A stretch of 64,000 bases of DNA from Tenacibaculum lutimaris (GCF_003610735.1 NZ_RAQM01000013.1:1-64000), one strand, 5' to 3'; numbered from the stretch's first letter, positions 23,912 to 32,923 are shown. Notes: generated by a model not told the origin, from the sequence alone. Program-made: numbers and translations.

Positions 23912-24565
23912 ATGAATTACAAGATTAAAGTTCACATAGCAGATGACCACAAGATATTAATAGACGGAGTCATTGCTTTATTAAATACTGAAGATGACAT
24001 TGAAGTTGAAGGATTCTCTTTAACAGGAAGGCAAGTCGTTAATTGGTCCTCAAACAATACAGCTGATGTATTAGTTTTAGACATTAACATGCCAGAAATG
24101 GATGGTATAGAAGTTTTAAAAACGTTTAAAAAGCGTAACACAAAAGTTAAAACTATCATACTCTCTAGTTTAAGCGACCCTAAACTTGTACAAGAAATGA
24201 TAGCATTAGGAGCTAATGGTTTTGTAGATAAAAGTCGTGCTAATGAACAAATAATTGATGCCATAAAAGTTGTTCACAACGGCATACAATACATTAGTGA
24301 AGACATAAAAGTAAAACTATTAGACTTATATGCTACAGATGCAAAAGAAATTGAAGAGCCAAAATTTATCCAAGAAGATTTAACAGAGCGAGAAATTGCT
24401 GTATTAAAATTAATTGCGGAAGAAAAAAGCTCTTATGAGATTGCCGAAAAATTAAATGTTAGCTTAAAAACAGTAGAAACATATAGAAGTAATTTATATA
24501 AAAAATTAAAAGTAAAAAACGTAGTAGGTTTAGCGATGTATGCTGTGAGAAACAAAATAGTGTAA
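23912..24565 (+). CDS. NarL/LuxR-type response regulator
   Basis: 217 aa. Receiver domain with acidic pocket ADD (residues 10-12), phospho-acceptor D57 (VLVLDINMPEMDG) and a conserved Lys in FVDKSRA, then a LuxR-type HTH (about 150-217: LTEREIAVLKLIAEEKSSYEIAEKL). Probable partner of the TPR histidine kinase at 25531, with a lipoprotein gene between them. The gap on either side of the gene carries inverted repeats that may be its binding sites. Confidence 0.94.
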   Translation: MNYKIKVHIADDHKILIDGVIALLNTEDDIEVEGFSLTGRQVVNWSSNNTADVLVLDINMPEMDGIEVLKTFKKRNTKVKTIILSSLSDPKLVQEMIALGANGFVDKSRANEQIIDAIKVVHNGIQYISEDIKVKLLDLYATDAKEIEEPKFIQEDLTEREIAVLKLIAEEKSSYEIAEKLNVSLKTVETYRSNLYKKLKVKNVVGLAMYAVRNKIV

Positions 24566-24835
24566 AGATATTATCAACCCTTCAATTTTTCTTTAGTCCC
24601 CCAGATTAAGAAGAAGCCCCCCGAGTCTATACATTATCATACATCGCTTAACAACTACTACAAATGAAAACAATAGCGATGTACGCGTTATTAAACATAG
24701 TATAGAAAACCCCTTCATTTTGTTTTCTTTTATATCCCCTAAGAGATATGATCCCCCGTCTCTTAATACCTATCCTAAGTACATCGCTATTTTATAAAAC
24801 ATTAACATAAAATAGTATAATTTATAAATTTAGTC
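24566..24835. promoter_or_regulatory. C-run-rich intergenic region with inverted repeats
   Basis: 270-bp gap. It holds five runs of 4-6 C on the plus strand (starting near 24599, 24617, 24711, 24737 and 24753), unusual in such AT-rich DNA. TACATCGCT occurs at 24640-24648 and 24780-24788, and its inverse AGCGATGTA at 24675-24683. The 11-mer ATAGCGATGTA (24673-24683) is exactly inverted at 24780-24790. TAGCGATGTA also occurs in the 3' end of the preceding gene (24531-24540). No convincing gene is present. It is probably the promoter region of the lipoprotein gene, or holds a structured RNA. Confidence 0.45.
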
Positions 24836-25516
24836 ATGAAAAAAATCACTCCTTATTTCCTTGCTTTAAGTTTAAGTTTTTTATTTGCATCTTGTTCATC
24901 AAACGAAACAGAGGTGGTTGAAGGTACTCCTGAAAACTTATTACAATCGTATACTCTTAAAAGAGACGCTACTGGTGCTTACTCTATTGATTTTAACACA
25001 ACTAATAATACAGATGTGACCACTGTAACTAATGCAGATAATTCAAAAGAAATTATATTAGCTGAGGTTGCTCAAAAAACAGCCACTAAACATAGTAATG
25101 ATTTCTCAATAGAAAACGATCAGTTAAAAATCGGTTTTTTAGAAGCTAACAGAGGGAGAACAACTAAAATATATGTTGAAGACGATAATATCACCTTCGC
25201 AAAAGGAGTCACCGAGTTTTTAAATTCTTATAGCATTACAGCAAATGGAGATGGAACATATCAATTAAACTTTACAGTTAATGATAATGTAATTACTGAT
25301 TTTGTTTACAATGAAAATATAGAAACTTATGAAGTACATTTGTCAAATGGAGAAACTCAACAAAAAATATTTTCTAGACAACTAGAAAAAAACTCTAGTA
25401 AAACTTTAAACATTAATTTTGTTAACCATAAACAACTGTTAAACAAAGGAGAAAGTATTGAAAGCCTAGTCACTACAAGGCCTATTATAATTCTTGACGA
25501 CCCTACTATTCTCTAA
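24836..25516 (+). CDS. Lipoprotein of unknown function in the NarL-type locus
   Basis: 226 aa with signal peptide and lipobox FASC (C20), Ser/Asn-rich linker, then a beta-rich body with two related halves: SYTLKRDATGAYSIDFNTTN near residue 40 and SYSITANGDGTYQLNFTVND near residue 135. This suggests an internal duplication. No known domain. It is 14 bp upstream of the TPR histidine kinase and could be a periplasmic signalling partner; this is inferred from position only. Confidence 0.75.
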   Translation: MKKITPYFLALSLSFLFASCSSNETEVVEGTPENLLQSYTLKRDATGAYSIDFNTTNNTDVTTVTNADNSKEIILAEVAQKTATKHSNDFSIENDQLKIGFLEANRGRTTKIYVEDDNITFAKGVTEFLNSYSITANGDGTYQLNFTVNDNVITDFVYNENIETYEVHLSNGETQQKIFSRQLEKNSSKTLNINFVNHKQLLNKGESIESLVTTRPIIILDDPTIL

Positions 25517-25530
25517 ATAATTTTTATCAA

Positions 25531-27327
25531 ATGGCTTATAAGCTTTCTATTATTTTTATTTTTTCTTTTTCACACCTCTTCTTTTACCCTAATGAATCCG
25601 TTAAAGAAAAAGAAGAAGTGTACTTTCAAAAAGATAAAGACTCTATTTTGAAGTCTAAATATAATTATTGCTACAAGCTTTATAAAAGTGAAGATTATGC
25701 AAAGGCTCTTCAAGAAACTCTAAAATTCCTTGAACATGTTAAAAATCAAGAACATAATGAATATATAACTTCTTCTCATATACTTATTGCTAAAATATTC
25801 TCTAGTTTTAATAATAATGAAAAAGCCATTTATCATTTTAAAAAGGCCTTACAAACAATAGACTCAAAAAAAAACATAGATAAACTAAACTCAATAAACT
25901 TAAGTTTTGATTATGCTGAAATCCTTTTAGGTTTAGGAACTAAATACCAGCTAATAAAAAAAATAGACAGCGCTGAATACTTTTATAATAAAATAGCTTC
26001 TATAAACTCCCTAAACCCCAAAATTCAATCTATTAGAGCCAAATCTTATAATAACCTTGCTGGTATATACATTGATAAGTCCGATTTTAAAACAGCTAAA
26101 AACTATACTGAAAAAGCAATTGAAATACATCAAAAAACAAACAACAAAGTATCTGAAGCTTCTTCTTTAAATAATTTAGCTAGTATTTACCTTTTAGAAA
26201 AAAACTACCTAAAAGCAAAACAGACATACTTTGAGGGTATTAGGTTAATTGAAAAGAATGATAATTACAAAGCCATAAAGTTTAAAAAAGATTTATATTT
26301 AAACATAGCATATATATTATACCTTGAAAAAGATTATAAAGCTTATGATTACCAAGAAAAATCTTACATCATTAAAGATAGTTTAAGAGATAAAGAATTT
26401 AGAGCTGTGATGGAACAAATTTATGTTCAACATAAAGTAGACATTCAAAAAGAAAAAGCAAACTTAATTAAAGAACAACGTAAATTAGAGGAAGCTCAAG
26501 AAGCCAAAACTTCGTTGCTTTTTGGAACTCTGAGTTTCTTAGTTTTAATTGTTTCAGGAGTAATCATCTACAACTATAAATTACGTCAAAAAAACCTTCA
26601 CCTCAAACTATCTGAAAGCAAACTTATTCAGCAACAAAGCATTGAAAAATTAAAATCTGAAGCACAAATAAAAATATTAAACGCTACAATAGATGGGAAG
26701 GAGACCGAACGCAAACTCATAGCAGAAATACTACACGATAATGTTAGCGCTTTACTATCTTCTGCTAACATGCATTTAACAGCTACCAAGAAACAATTCA
26801 ATGGGGATACTCCTCAAGAAATTGATAAAACTCAAGCTATCATTTCTGAGGCCTCGCAAAAAGTAAGAGACTTATCACACAACCTAGTATCGTCTATCTT
26901 ATTAAAGTTTGGATTAGAATACGCTATTAAAGACGTTACTAAGAAATATTCTAATAGCCAACTTAAGTTTGAAGTTTCTGCTCAAAATATCAATCGATAT
27001 AATCAAGAATTTGAAATAAAAATATTTAATGTTATTCAGGAACTTATTAACAACATTTTAAAGCATAGTAAAGCTCAACATGCCGAAATAATATTGAAAG
27101 AGGAAGAGGATCAACTAACCGTTCTCGTTAAAGATGATGGGGTAGGTTTTTCTACCTCATCTTCTTCTTTTTCAGATGGTATTGGTCTAAATCAAATTGA
27201 GGCAAGAATTCACATCATGAGTGGGAAATTAACTATTAATTCAAAAGAAAATATTGGAACTTCTATTTATATTTCTGTACCTATTTTAAAACAACAAAAA
27301 AACTTTAAATTAACTTCTGTTAGCTAG
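25531..27327 (+). CDS. TPR-containing sensor histidine kinase (NarX/DesK-like)
   Basis: 598 aa. Signal-like N-terminus (residues 4-18), TPR repeats over about 30-290 (KSYNNLAGIYIDKSDFKTAKNYT), a transmembrane helix about 329-348, a coiled coil, HisKA_3 phospho-acceptor H402 in EILHDNVSALL, and HATPase with QELINNILKHSKA and DDGVGF. This kinase class pairs with NarL/LuxR regulators, so the regulator at 23912 is the likely partner. The periplasmic TPR domain probably senses a protein-level signal. Its 3' end overlaps yfcE on the other strand by 18 bp. Confidence 0.92.
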   Translation: MAYKLSIIFIFSFSHLFFYPNESVKEKEEVYFQKDKDSILKSKYNYCYKLYKSEDYAKALQETLKFLEHVKNQEHNEYITSSHILIAKIFSSFNNNEKAIYHFKKALQTIDSKKNIDKLNSINLSFDYAEILLGLGTKYQLIKKIDSAEYFYNKIASINSLNPKIQSIRAKSYNNLAGIYIDKSDFKTAKNYTEKAIEIHQKTNNKVSEASSLNNLASIYLLEKNYLKAKQTYFEGIRLIEKNDNYKAIKFKKDLYLNIAYILYLEKDYKAYDYQEKSYIIKDSLRDKEFRAVMEQIYVQHKVDIQKEKANLIKEQRKLEEAQEAKTSLLFGTLSFLVLIVSGVIIYNYKLRQKNLHLKLSESKLIQQQSIEKLKSEAQIKILNATIDGKETERKLIAEILHDNVSALLSSANMHLTATKKQFNGDTPQEIDKTQAIISEASQKVRDLSHNLVSSILLKFGLEYAIKDVTKKYSNSQLKFEVSAQNINRYNQEFEIKIFNVIQELINNILKHSKAQHAEIILKEEEDQLTVLVKDDGVGFSTSSSSFSDGIGLNQIEARIHIMSGKLTINSKENIGTSIYISVPILKQQKNFKLTSVS

Positions 27328-27810
27328 TTCAATTATTTCCATTTTTTTTATTTCTCCTTTATCTATTTCAAAGCGAAGCATCGTTCTAACCTTATGGAAA
27401 CCATGTTTTCCCGCTGCTCCAGGGTTTAGGTGAAGTAAATTCAGTTTTTCATCATACTGAACTTTTAAAATATGCGAATGTCCACAAATAAATAATTTAG
27501 GAGGGTTTCTTTTTAATTCTTCCTGAACTCTATAATTATATTTATTAGGATACCCTCCAATATGTGTAATCCAAACTGACACCCCCTCAATTAAAAATCT
27601 ATTATCTAGCGGGAACTCTGCTCTAGCATTATTATCATCGATATTTCCATAAACTGCCCTTAGTGGTTTAATATCTTTTATCATATCAGTAACGTGCAAA
27701 TCACCAATATCACCTGCATGCCAAACTTCATCCGCTTGCTTTACAAACTTTAAAATTTGAGCATCAATAAAACTATGTGTATCTGAAAGGAGCAAAATTT
27801 TCTTCATCAA
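27310..27810 (-). CDS. YfcE/MJ0936-type metallophosphoesterase
   Basis: 166 aa. Calcineurin-like fold with the metal-binding motifs LLSDTHS, HAGDIGD, YGNIDDN, and GHSH near residue 110. The family hydrolyses phosphodiesters with divalent metal. The physiological substrate is unknown. It converges on the histidine kinase gene with an 18-bp overlap. An intrinsic terminator on its own strand lies about 25 bp upstream of its start (27834-27864), which is odd. Confidence 0.9.
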   Translation of the reverse strand: MMKKILLLSDTHSFIDAQILKFVKQADEVWHAGDIGDLHVTDMIKDIKPLRAVYGNIDDNNARAEFPLDNRFLIEGVSVWITHIGGYPNKYNYRVQEELKRNPPKLFICGHSHILKVQYDEKLNLLHLNPGAAGKHGFHKVRTMLRFEIDKGEIKKMEIIELANRS

Positions 27811-27833
27811 GACAAAACTAATGAATTACAAAC

Positions 27834-27864
27834 TAAAAAAATCCATAATTAAACATTATGGATT
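27834..27864 (-). terminator. Minus-strand terminator upstream of yfcE-like gene
   Basis: AATCCATAAT (27840-27849) and ATTATGGATT (27855-27864) form a perfect 10-bp stem with loop TAAAC. On the minus strand it is followed by a T run (plus-strand A run 27834-27839), then the yfcE start at 27810. This orientation ends transcripts before the gene, as in an attenuator or at the end of a small RNA. Confidence 0.65.
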
Positions 27865-27955
27865 CTTTAGAATAAGGGGTAATTAATGAAAGGGGAATTC
27901 ACTATTATTTAGATAATGAAATTTATGAGGGACTTCATTATTGTATTTTCGAAGG
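27834..27955 (-). ncRNA. Possible small RNA or attenuated leader
   Basis: A minus-strand -7-like element TAATTTTG (plus-strand 27959-27966) could start an RNA of about 120 nt ending at the terminator at 27834-27864. The RNA would contain several C runs (CCC, CCC, CCCC, CCCC) in AT-rich sequence and no obvious ORF. The -33 is weak (TTG only 15 nt upstream). This is a hypothesis only. Confidence 0.3.
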
Positions 27956-28088
27956 GAACAAAATTAAGACAAGTGTCCAAACAATCTATTAACATATGTT
28001 AATAAAACTCAAAAACATTATTTAATCTTTAGTATTTAACTTTTCAAGTCAGAATTTCATAATTTAGCTCTTTAAAATTTTTACATAT

Positions 28089-28823
28089 TTGAGGTACTTT
28101 ATTCAGTTAGCATACAACGGAAAAAATTATCATGGTTGGCAGATACAACCACATGCAATTTCGGTTCAAGAAGTAATAAACAAGGCTATTAGCACTATTT
28201 TACGACAAGAAATCAACATTGTTGGTGCTGGTAGAACAGATGCAGGTGTGCACGCTTCGCAAATGTTTGCTCATTTTGATGTTACATCACCTTTAAATGA
28301 TGATTTCACTTACAAACTCAATGCTATTTTACCCGATGACGTGGTAATATTTAACACCTTACTGGTGCACAAAGATGCTCATGCTCGTTTTGATGCTAAT
28401 AGTAGAAACTATGAGTATAAAATATGGTTAGGTAGAAATCCGTTTTTACTAGAAACTAGTTGGCAGTTGCATCATCAACAATTAAACATTGAGTTGATGA
28501 ATAAAGCTGCTGCTATTTTATATGAATACGAAGATTTTGAGTGTTTCTCAAAAGTAAAAACAGATGTTAACACATTTAATTGCACAGTAACCAATGCTGA
28601 GTGGATAAAAAAAGGTAACGAACTTACTTTTCATATTAGTGCTAATCGTTTTTTAAGAAACATGGTTCGCGCCATAGTAGGCACATTAATTGATGTTGGC
28701 CTTGAAAAAATTACTATTGATGATTTTAAAAAAATTATTGAAAGTAAAAACAGAAGTAAAGCTGGTGCTTCAGCTCCAGCAAAAGGTTTATTTTTAACAG
28801 CAGTAACATACGACTATATATAG
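28089..28823 (+). CDS. truA: tRNA pseudouridine(38-40) synthase
   Basis: 244 aa. TruA motifs: YNGKNYHGWQIQP at the N-terminus, catalytic Asp in AGRTDAGVHA, and RFLRNMVRAIVGTL at the C-terminus. It modifies U38-40 in the anticodon arm of many tRNAs. The start is TTG at 28089; no ATG gives the full domain. Its TAG stop shares a base with the GTG start of the ABC exporter gene, so the two are translationally coupled. Confidence 0.96.
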   Translation: MRYFIQLAYNGKNYHGWQIQPHAISVQEVINKAISTILRQEINIVGAGRTDAGVHASQMFAHFDVTSPLNDDFTYKLNAILPDDVVIFNTLLVHKDAHARFDANSRNYEYKIWLGRNPFLLETSWQLHHQQLNIELMNKAAAILYEYEDFECFSKVKTDVNTFNCTVTNAEWIKKGNELTFHISANRFLRNMVRAIVGTLIDVGLEKITIDDFKKIIESKNRSKAGASAPAKGLFLTAVTYDYI

Positions 28824-30589
28824 TGAGTAAAGCAACAGGAAAAGCATTTGATATTAAAATTTTTGCACGACTAATGAGTTTTGCAAAAAAATACCGCCTA
28901 CGTTTTATCGTTGCTGCGGCTTCAACAGTATTATTAGCAGGGTTTTCAGTTCTTACCCCTGTAATTTTAATGACTGCAATCGATGATTTTACAACAACTA
29001 AAAACGCGACAACACTATTGTATTTTACAATAGCCATGATCATTGTTTTATTAATTCAAGTCCTATTTCAGTTTAGCTTTATTTATAATGCCAATTGGGT
29101 AGGACAACATATCATAAGAGATATAAGAGCCAAAACTTTTAGAAAAATTCTAGAATTTAAAATGAGTTATTTTGACAACTCATCTGTAGGTAAACTAGTA
29201 ACTCGGGTAGTTTCTGACATAGAAACCATTTCAAACTTTTTCACCCAGGGGGTTTTTATGATAGTAAGTGATATTTTATTAATGCTTATTGTAATAGCTG
29301 TAATGTTTTATAAAAACTGGCAGCTTGCTTTAATTGCTCTTGCTACCTTACCTGTGCTAATTTATGCTACTAAATTATTTCAAATTGCCATAAAATCTAC
29401 CTTTCAAGATGTACGTAATCAAGTAGCTAATCTTAATAGTTTTGTGCAAGAAAGAGTTACAGGAATGAAAATTGTGCAGCTTTTTAATAGAGAACAAATT
29501 GAGTACAAAAACTTTATTGACATTAACAATAAACACAAAAAGGCACATATTAAAACTGTTTGGTACTACTCTATTTTCTTTCCTATTGCAGAAATACTTT
29601 CTTCAATAGCTATCGGATTAATTGTTTGGTATGGTGGACTACAAGTTATAGAAGATAGTACTGTTAGCCTAGGTGCTATTATCGGTTTTATAAAAATGGC
29701 TCAAATGCTTTTTAGACCGTTACGACAAATAGCAGACAAATTCAATCAATTACAAATGGGAATTGTTGCTGGTGAACGTGTTTTTAACGTAATTGACACA
29801 GACAGTTCAATAGATAAAAACGGAACTATTATAGCAGAAAACGTTAAAGGAAATATCAGTTTTAAAAATGTACATTTTAGTTATATAAAAGGAGAAGAAA
29901 TTTTAAAAGGAATCAGCTTTAATGTAGAAAAAGGGCAAACCGTAGCTATTGTTGGTGCTACAGGCGCTGGTAAATCAACTATTATAAACCTTATTAGTCG
30001 TTTTTATGAAATTGATAGCGGAGTTATTGCTATTGATAATATTCCTGTTCAAGATTATGAGATTTCTTCTTTACGACAAAAAGTAGCCGTAGTATTACAA
30101 GATGTCTTTTTATTTTCAGACACTATTTTAAATAACATTACCCTACGAAACGAAAACATCTCTTTAGATCAAGTTCAAAAAGCAGCTAAACAAATAGGGA
30201 TTCATGACTTTATTATGAGTTTACCTAATAACTATCACTACAACGTAAAAGAACGCGGAGGTATGCTTTCGTCTGGTCAACGTCAATTAATTGCTTTTTT
30301 ACGTGCCTATGTTAGCAACCCAAGTATCTTAATTTTAGATGAAGCTACTTCTTCTGTTGATGCCCACTCTGAACAAATGATCCAATATGCTACTGATGAG
30401 ATTACAAAAAACAGAACTTCAATAGTAATTGCACACCGTTTAGCAACCATTAAAAAGGCTGATATTATTATAGTTATGGATAAAGGTCGTATAGTTGAAA
30501 AAGGAAATCATACAGAATTATTAAAAAAACATGAGGGTTATTATAAGAATTTGTATGAAAAACAGTTTAATAGTGAAACAGTGATGTAA
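28823..30589 (+). CDS. ABC exporter, fused membrane and ATPase domains
   Basis: 588 aa half-transporter. Six-helix membrane domain (residues 15-310) with coupling segments such as SVGKLVTRVVSDIETISNFF, then the nucleotide-binding domain with Walker A GATGAGKST, signature LSSGQRQ, Walker B ILILDEATS and H-loop IVIAHRLATI. It works as a dimer, probably exporting lipid or a hydrophobic compound (MsbA/multidrug type). The substrate cannot be told. Start GTG at 28823 overlaps the truA stop. Confidence 0.95.
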   Translation: MSKATGKAFDIKIFARLMSFAKKYRLRFIVAAASTVLLAGFSVLTPVILMTAIDDFTTTKNATTLLYFTIAMIIVLLIQVLFQFSFIYNANWVGQHIIRDIRAKTFRKILEFKMSYFDNSSVGKLVTRVVSDIETISNFFTQGVFMIVSDILLMLIVIAVMFYKNWQLALIALATLPVLIYATKLFQIAIKSTFQDVRNQVANLNSFVQERVTGMKIVQLFNREQIEYKNFIDINNKHKKAHIKTVWYYSIFFPIAEILSSIAIGLIVWYGGLQVIEDSTVSLGAIIGFIKMAQMLFRPLRQIADKFNQLQMGIVAGERVFNVIDTDSSIDKNGTIIAENVKGNISFKNVHFSYIKGEEILKGISFNVEKGQTVAIVGATGAGKSTIINLISRFYEIDSGVIAIDNIPVQDYEISSLRQKVAVVLQDVFLFSDTILNNITLRNENISLDQVQKAAKQIGIHDFIMSLPNNYHYNVKERGGMLSSGQRQLIAFLRAYVSNPSILILDEATSSVDAHSEQMIQYATDEITKNRTSIVIAHRLATIKKADIIIVMDKGRIVEKGNHTELLKKHEGYYKNLYEKQFNSETVM

Positions 30590-30595
30590 ATAAAT

Positions 30596-30625
30596 TTGTT
30601 TACATCAATCAAAATATTACATTTG
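30596..30625 (+). promoter_or_regulatory. Strong consensus promoter of the LEA-like lipoprotein gene
   Basis: TTG (30596-30598), 19-nt spacer, TACATTTG (30618-30625): an almost ideal Bacteroidota promoter, ending 33 bp before the start codon. Confidence 0.75.
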
Positions 30626-30658
30626 TTATTCAATCTAAAAACTAAAAATCAATAAACG

Positions 30659-31126
30659 ATGAAAAAAGTAATTTTATCAGTATTTGTAGTTGGTGCTTTA
30701 TTAGCTACCTCTTGTAAAAACACTAAAGAAGATGCTAAAGACGCTACTAAAGATGCTGTTGAAGCTGTAGAAAATGCTACTGAAGAAGCTACAGACGCTG
30801 CTACTAAAGCAGTAGAAGAAACTACTGAAGCTGCTACTGAAGCAACAGAAGAGGCTGCTGAAGCAGTAAAATCTGCAATTGAAGGTATCGAAATTCCTGA
30901 ATTTGAAGATCCTAAAGTAGGTGAGTATTTACAAACTTATTCTCAATACGCTAAAGATTATATCGAAGCTAAAGGTGATGTTGTTAAAAATACTGAATTA
31001 GCTAAAAAAGGTGTTGAATTAGCTACTCAAGCTAAAGAGATCGTTGCTAACTTAGATGAAGCTGCTGCTGAAAAATTCAATAGCGTTATGACTGCTATTC
31101 AATCTAAAATGGCTCCTGCTCAATAA
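30659..31126 (+). CDS. Ala/Glu-rich LEA-like lipoprotein
   Basis: 155 aa. Lipoprotein signal with lipobox ATSC (C19). Residues 20-75 are almost only Ala, Glu, Thr, Lys and Asp in a roughly 11-residue periodicity (KDATKDAVEAVENATEEATD) typical of LEA-like amphipathic helices. A second helical domain runs from about 80 to 150 (VGEYLQTYSQYAKDYIEAKGD). It has a strong promoter and its own terminator, and A/T-ending codons are used uniformly, which suggests high expression. A stress or envelope-spacer role is possible but not shown. Confidence 0.85.
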   Translation: MKKVILSVFVVGALLATSCKNTKEDAKDATKDAVEAVENATEEATDAATKAVEETTEAATEATEEAAEAVKSAIEGIEIPEFEDPKVGEYLQTYSQYAKDYIEAKGDVVKNTELAKKGVELATQAKEIVANLDEAAAEKFNSVMTAIQSKMAPAQ

Positions 31127-31150
31127 TTTTTTGACACGGAATACAATAAA

Positions 31151-31179
31151 AAAAGGCTCGCAATTTGCGAGCTTTTTTA
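31151..31179. terminator. Bidirectional terminator between the LEA-like gene and cdaA
   Basis: GCTCGC (31156-31161) and GCGAGC (31167-31172) with loop AATTT, A run before and T run after. Confidence 0.88.
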
Positions 31180-31180
31180 T

Positions 31181-31963
31181 TTATGCCATTACATCTTTTT
31201 CTAGTTTTTTATGAAGTTCTTCGAGTGATTTATACAATACAAACTCTCCATCTTTAATATACGAAATTTCACCTGTTTCTTCTGAGACCAGCAAACAAAT
31301 TGCATCTGTTTTTTCAGAAACTCCAATCGCAGCACGATGACGTAAACCAAAACGTGCAGGTATTTTTGCACTGTCAGAAACTGGTAAAATCACGCGAGTT
31401 GCAATAATGTAGTTATCTCTAATAATTGTCGCTCCATCATGTAGCGGACTATTCTTATAAAAAATACTTTCAATTATAGCTTCATTTACTAAAGCATTCA
31501 TTTTATCACCAGTATTCACTAAAAAATCAAGATTATTTGTTTTTTCTATTACTAATAATGCTCCTGTTTGCGTTCTAGACAAGTTAGTGCAAGCTCTTAA
31601 TATAGTTTCTATATCTATTTCTGAATGAATCTCAGATTTTAAAAATTTTAATTGATTTAAAAAACCTCTTTTAGCAGAAAAATTGGTAGTTCCTATCATT
31701 AATAAAAACTTCCTGATTTCTTGTTGAAATACAATAATCAGCGCGATTACCCCTCCTGAAAGTAAATACCCCAAAATACCACTTAACATCTCCATGTTTA
31801 GAGCTTGAGTAACTTTCCATATTAAAAAGATAAAAGCTATTCCAACTACAATATTAATTGCTACCGTTCCTTTTAATAATTTATAGATATAAAAAAGTAG
31901 CATAGCTACTAAAAAAATATCTAGCACATCCAAAAACGAAAAGTCGATAAAATCTAGGTTCAT
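31181..31963 (-). CDS. cdaA: Diadenylate cyclase CdaA
   Basis: 260 aa. Three membrane helices (residues 11-31, 36-55 and 60-82) and a DAC (DisA_N) domain with both catalytic motifs, DGA (176-178) and RHR (208-210). It makes cyclic di-AMP from two ATP at the inner membrane; c-di-AMP usually controls potassium and osmolyte balance. The CdaR and GlmM partners found in Firmicutes are not adjacent; instead folP is just upstream on the same strand, 61 bp away. Confidence 0.96.
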   Translation of the reverse strand: MNLDFIDFSFLDVLDIFLVAMLLFYIYKLLKGTVAINIVVGIAFIFLIWKVTQALNMEMLSGILGYLLSGGVIALIIVFQQEIRKFLLMIGTTNFSAKRGFLNQLKFLKSEIHSEIDIETILRACTNLSRTQTGALLVIEKTNNLDFLVNTGDKMNALVNEAIIESIFYKNSPLHDGATIIRDNYIIATRVILPVSDSAKIPARFGLRHRAAIGVSEKTDAICLLVSEETGEISYIKDGEFVLYKSLEELHKKLEKDVMA

Positions 31964-32024
31964 TAATTTTCTTGAAGTTTTTTAATGTTTAAAATAATCT
32001 AAACAAGTAAATGTAAGCATTTTA

Positions 32025-32843
32025 TTATAACTGATTTACAATCGTTACAGCCTCAACTGCTTCTTTTACATCATGTACTCTTAAAATATGCGTTCCGTTT
32101 AACAAAGCGATAGTGTTGGCTACCGTAGTTGCATTTAAAGCTTCTTGAGCCGAAGTCCCTAATATTTTATACAACATCGATTTTCTTGAAACTCCTGTTA
32201 AAATAGGAGCATCTAAATTTTTAAATAATGATAAGTTTTTAAGCAATTCATAATTTTGATCAACAGTTTTTCCAAAACCAAAACCTACATCAATAATTAC
32301 ATCATTTACTTTTAATTGACGAAGTTTAAAAAGCTGTTCTGCAAAAAAAGAAATTACTTCAGTAACTACATTTTCATACTGCGGATTTTGCTGCATATTT
32401 TGTGGTGTACCTTGCATGTGCATCATTATATACGGTACTTGCAATTTTGCCACAGTTTCAAACATTCTCTCATCCATCTTTCCTCCAGAAATATCATTTA
32501 TTATTGCAGCTCCGGCATTAATAGACTCTTCTACTACCCTGCTCCTAAAGGAATCAATTGAAATAAAAATTTCAGGAAAGTTTTTCACCAACAACTCAAC
32601 CACAGGCAACATTCTTTGCAATTCTTCTTCTTCAGAAATATGCTTCGCTCCCGGTCTTGAAGAATACGCTCCAACATCAATAAAAGTAGCTCCTTCATTC
32701 AACATCTTTTCTGTTTGAGTTAAAAAATCATGTTTATTTTTATACTTTCCTCCATCAAAAAAAGAATCAGGAGTTACATTTAAAATCCCCATAACCTTAG
32801 GTGTCGTTAAATCTACCAAGGTTCCTTTACAATTAATTGTCAT
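32025..32843 (-). CDS. folP: Dihydropteroate synthase
   Basis: 272 aa TIM barrel making dihydropteroate from p-aminobenzoate and the pterin pyrophosphate. Motifs: MGILNVTPDSFFDGGKY, IDVGAYSSRPGA, IINDISGG, MMHMQGTPQ, DVGFGFGKT and GVSRKSMLY. The length is standard. It lies upstream of cdaA on the minus strand, an arrangement common in Bacteroidota, and is divergent from the DUF1599 gene. Confidence 0.96.
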   Translation of the reverse strand: MTINCKGTLVDLTTPKVMGILNVTPDSFFDGGKYKNKHDFLTQTEKMLNEGATFIDVGAYSSRPGAKHISEEEELQRMLPVVELLVKNFPEIFISIDSFRSRVVEESINAGAAIINDISGGKMDERMFETVAKLQVPYIMMHMQGTPQNMQQNPQYENVVTEVISFFAEQLFKLRQLKVNDVIIDVGFGFGKTVDQNYELLKNLSLFKNLDAPILTGVSRKSMLYKILGTSAQEALNATTVANTIALLNGTHILRVHDVKEAVEAVTIVNQL

Positions 32844-32923
32844 TACACTAAATTTCTAAGTAAAAATAAATGAAAAGCTTGTAATATTTACTATTTTTGG
32901 TCGAATACTTTTAAATAGGAAAG

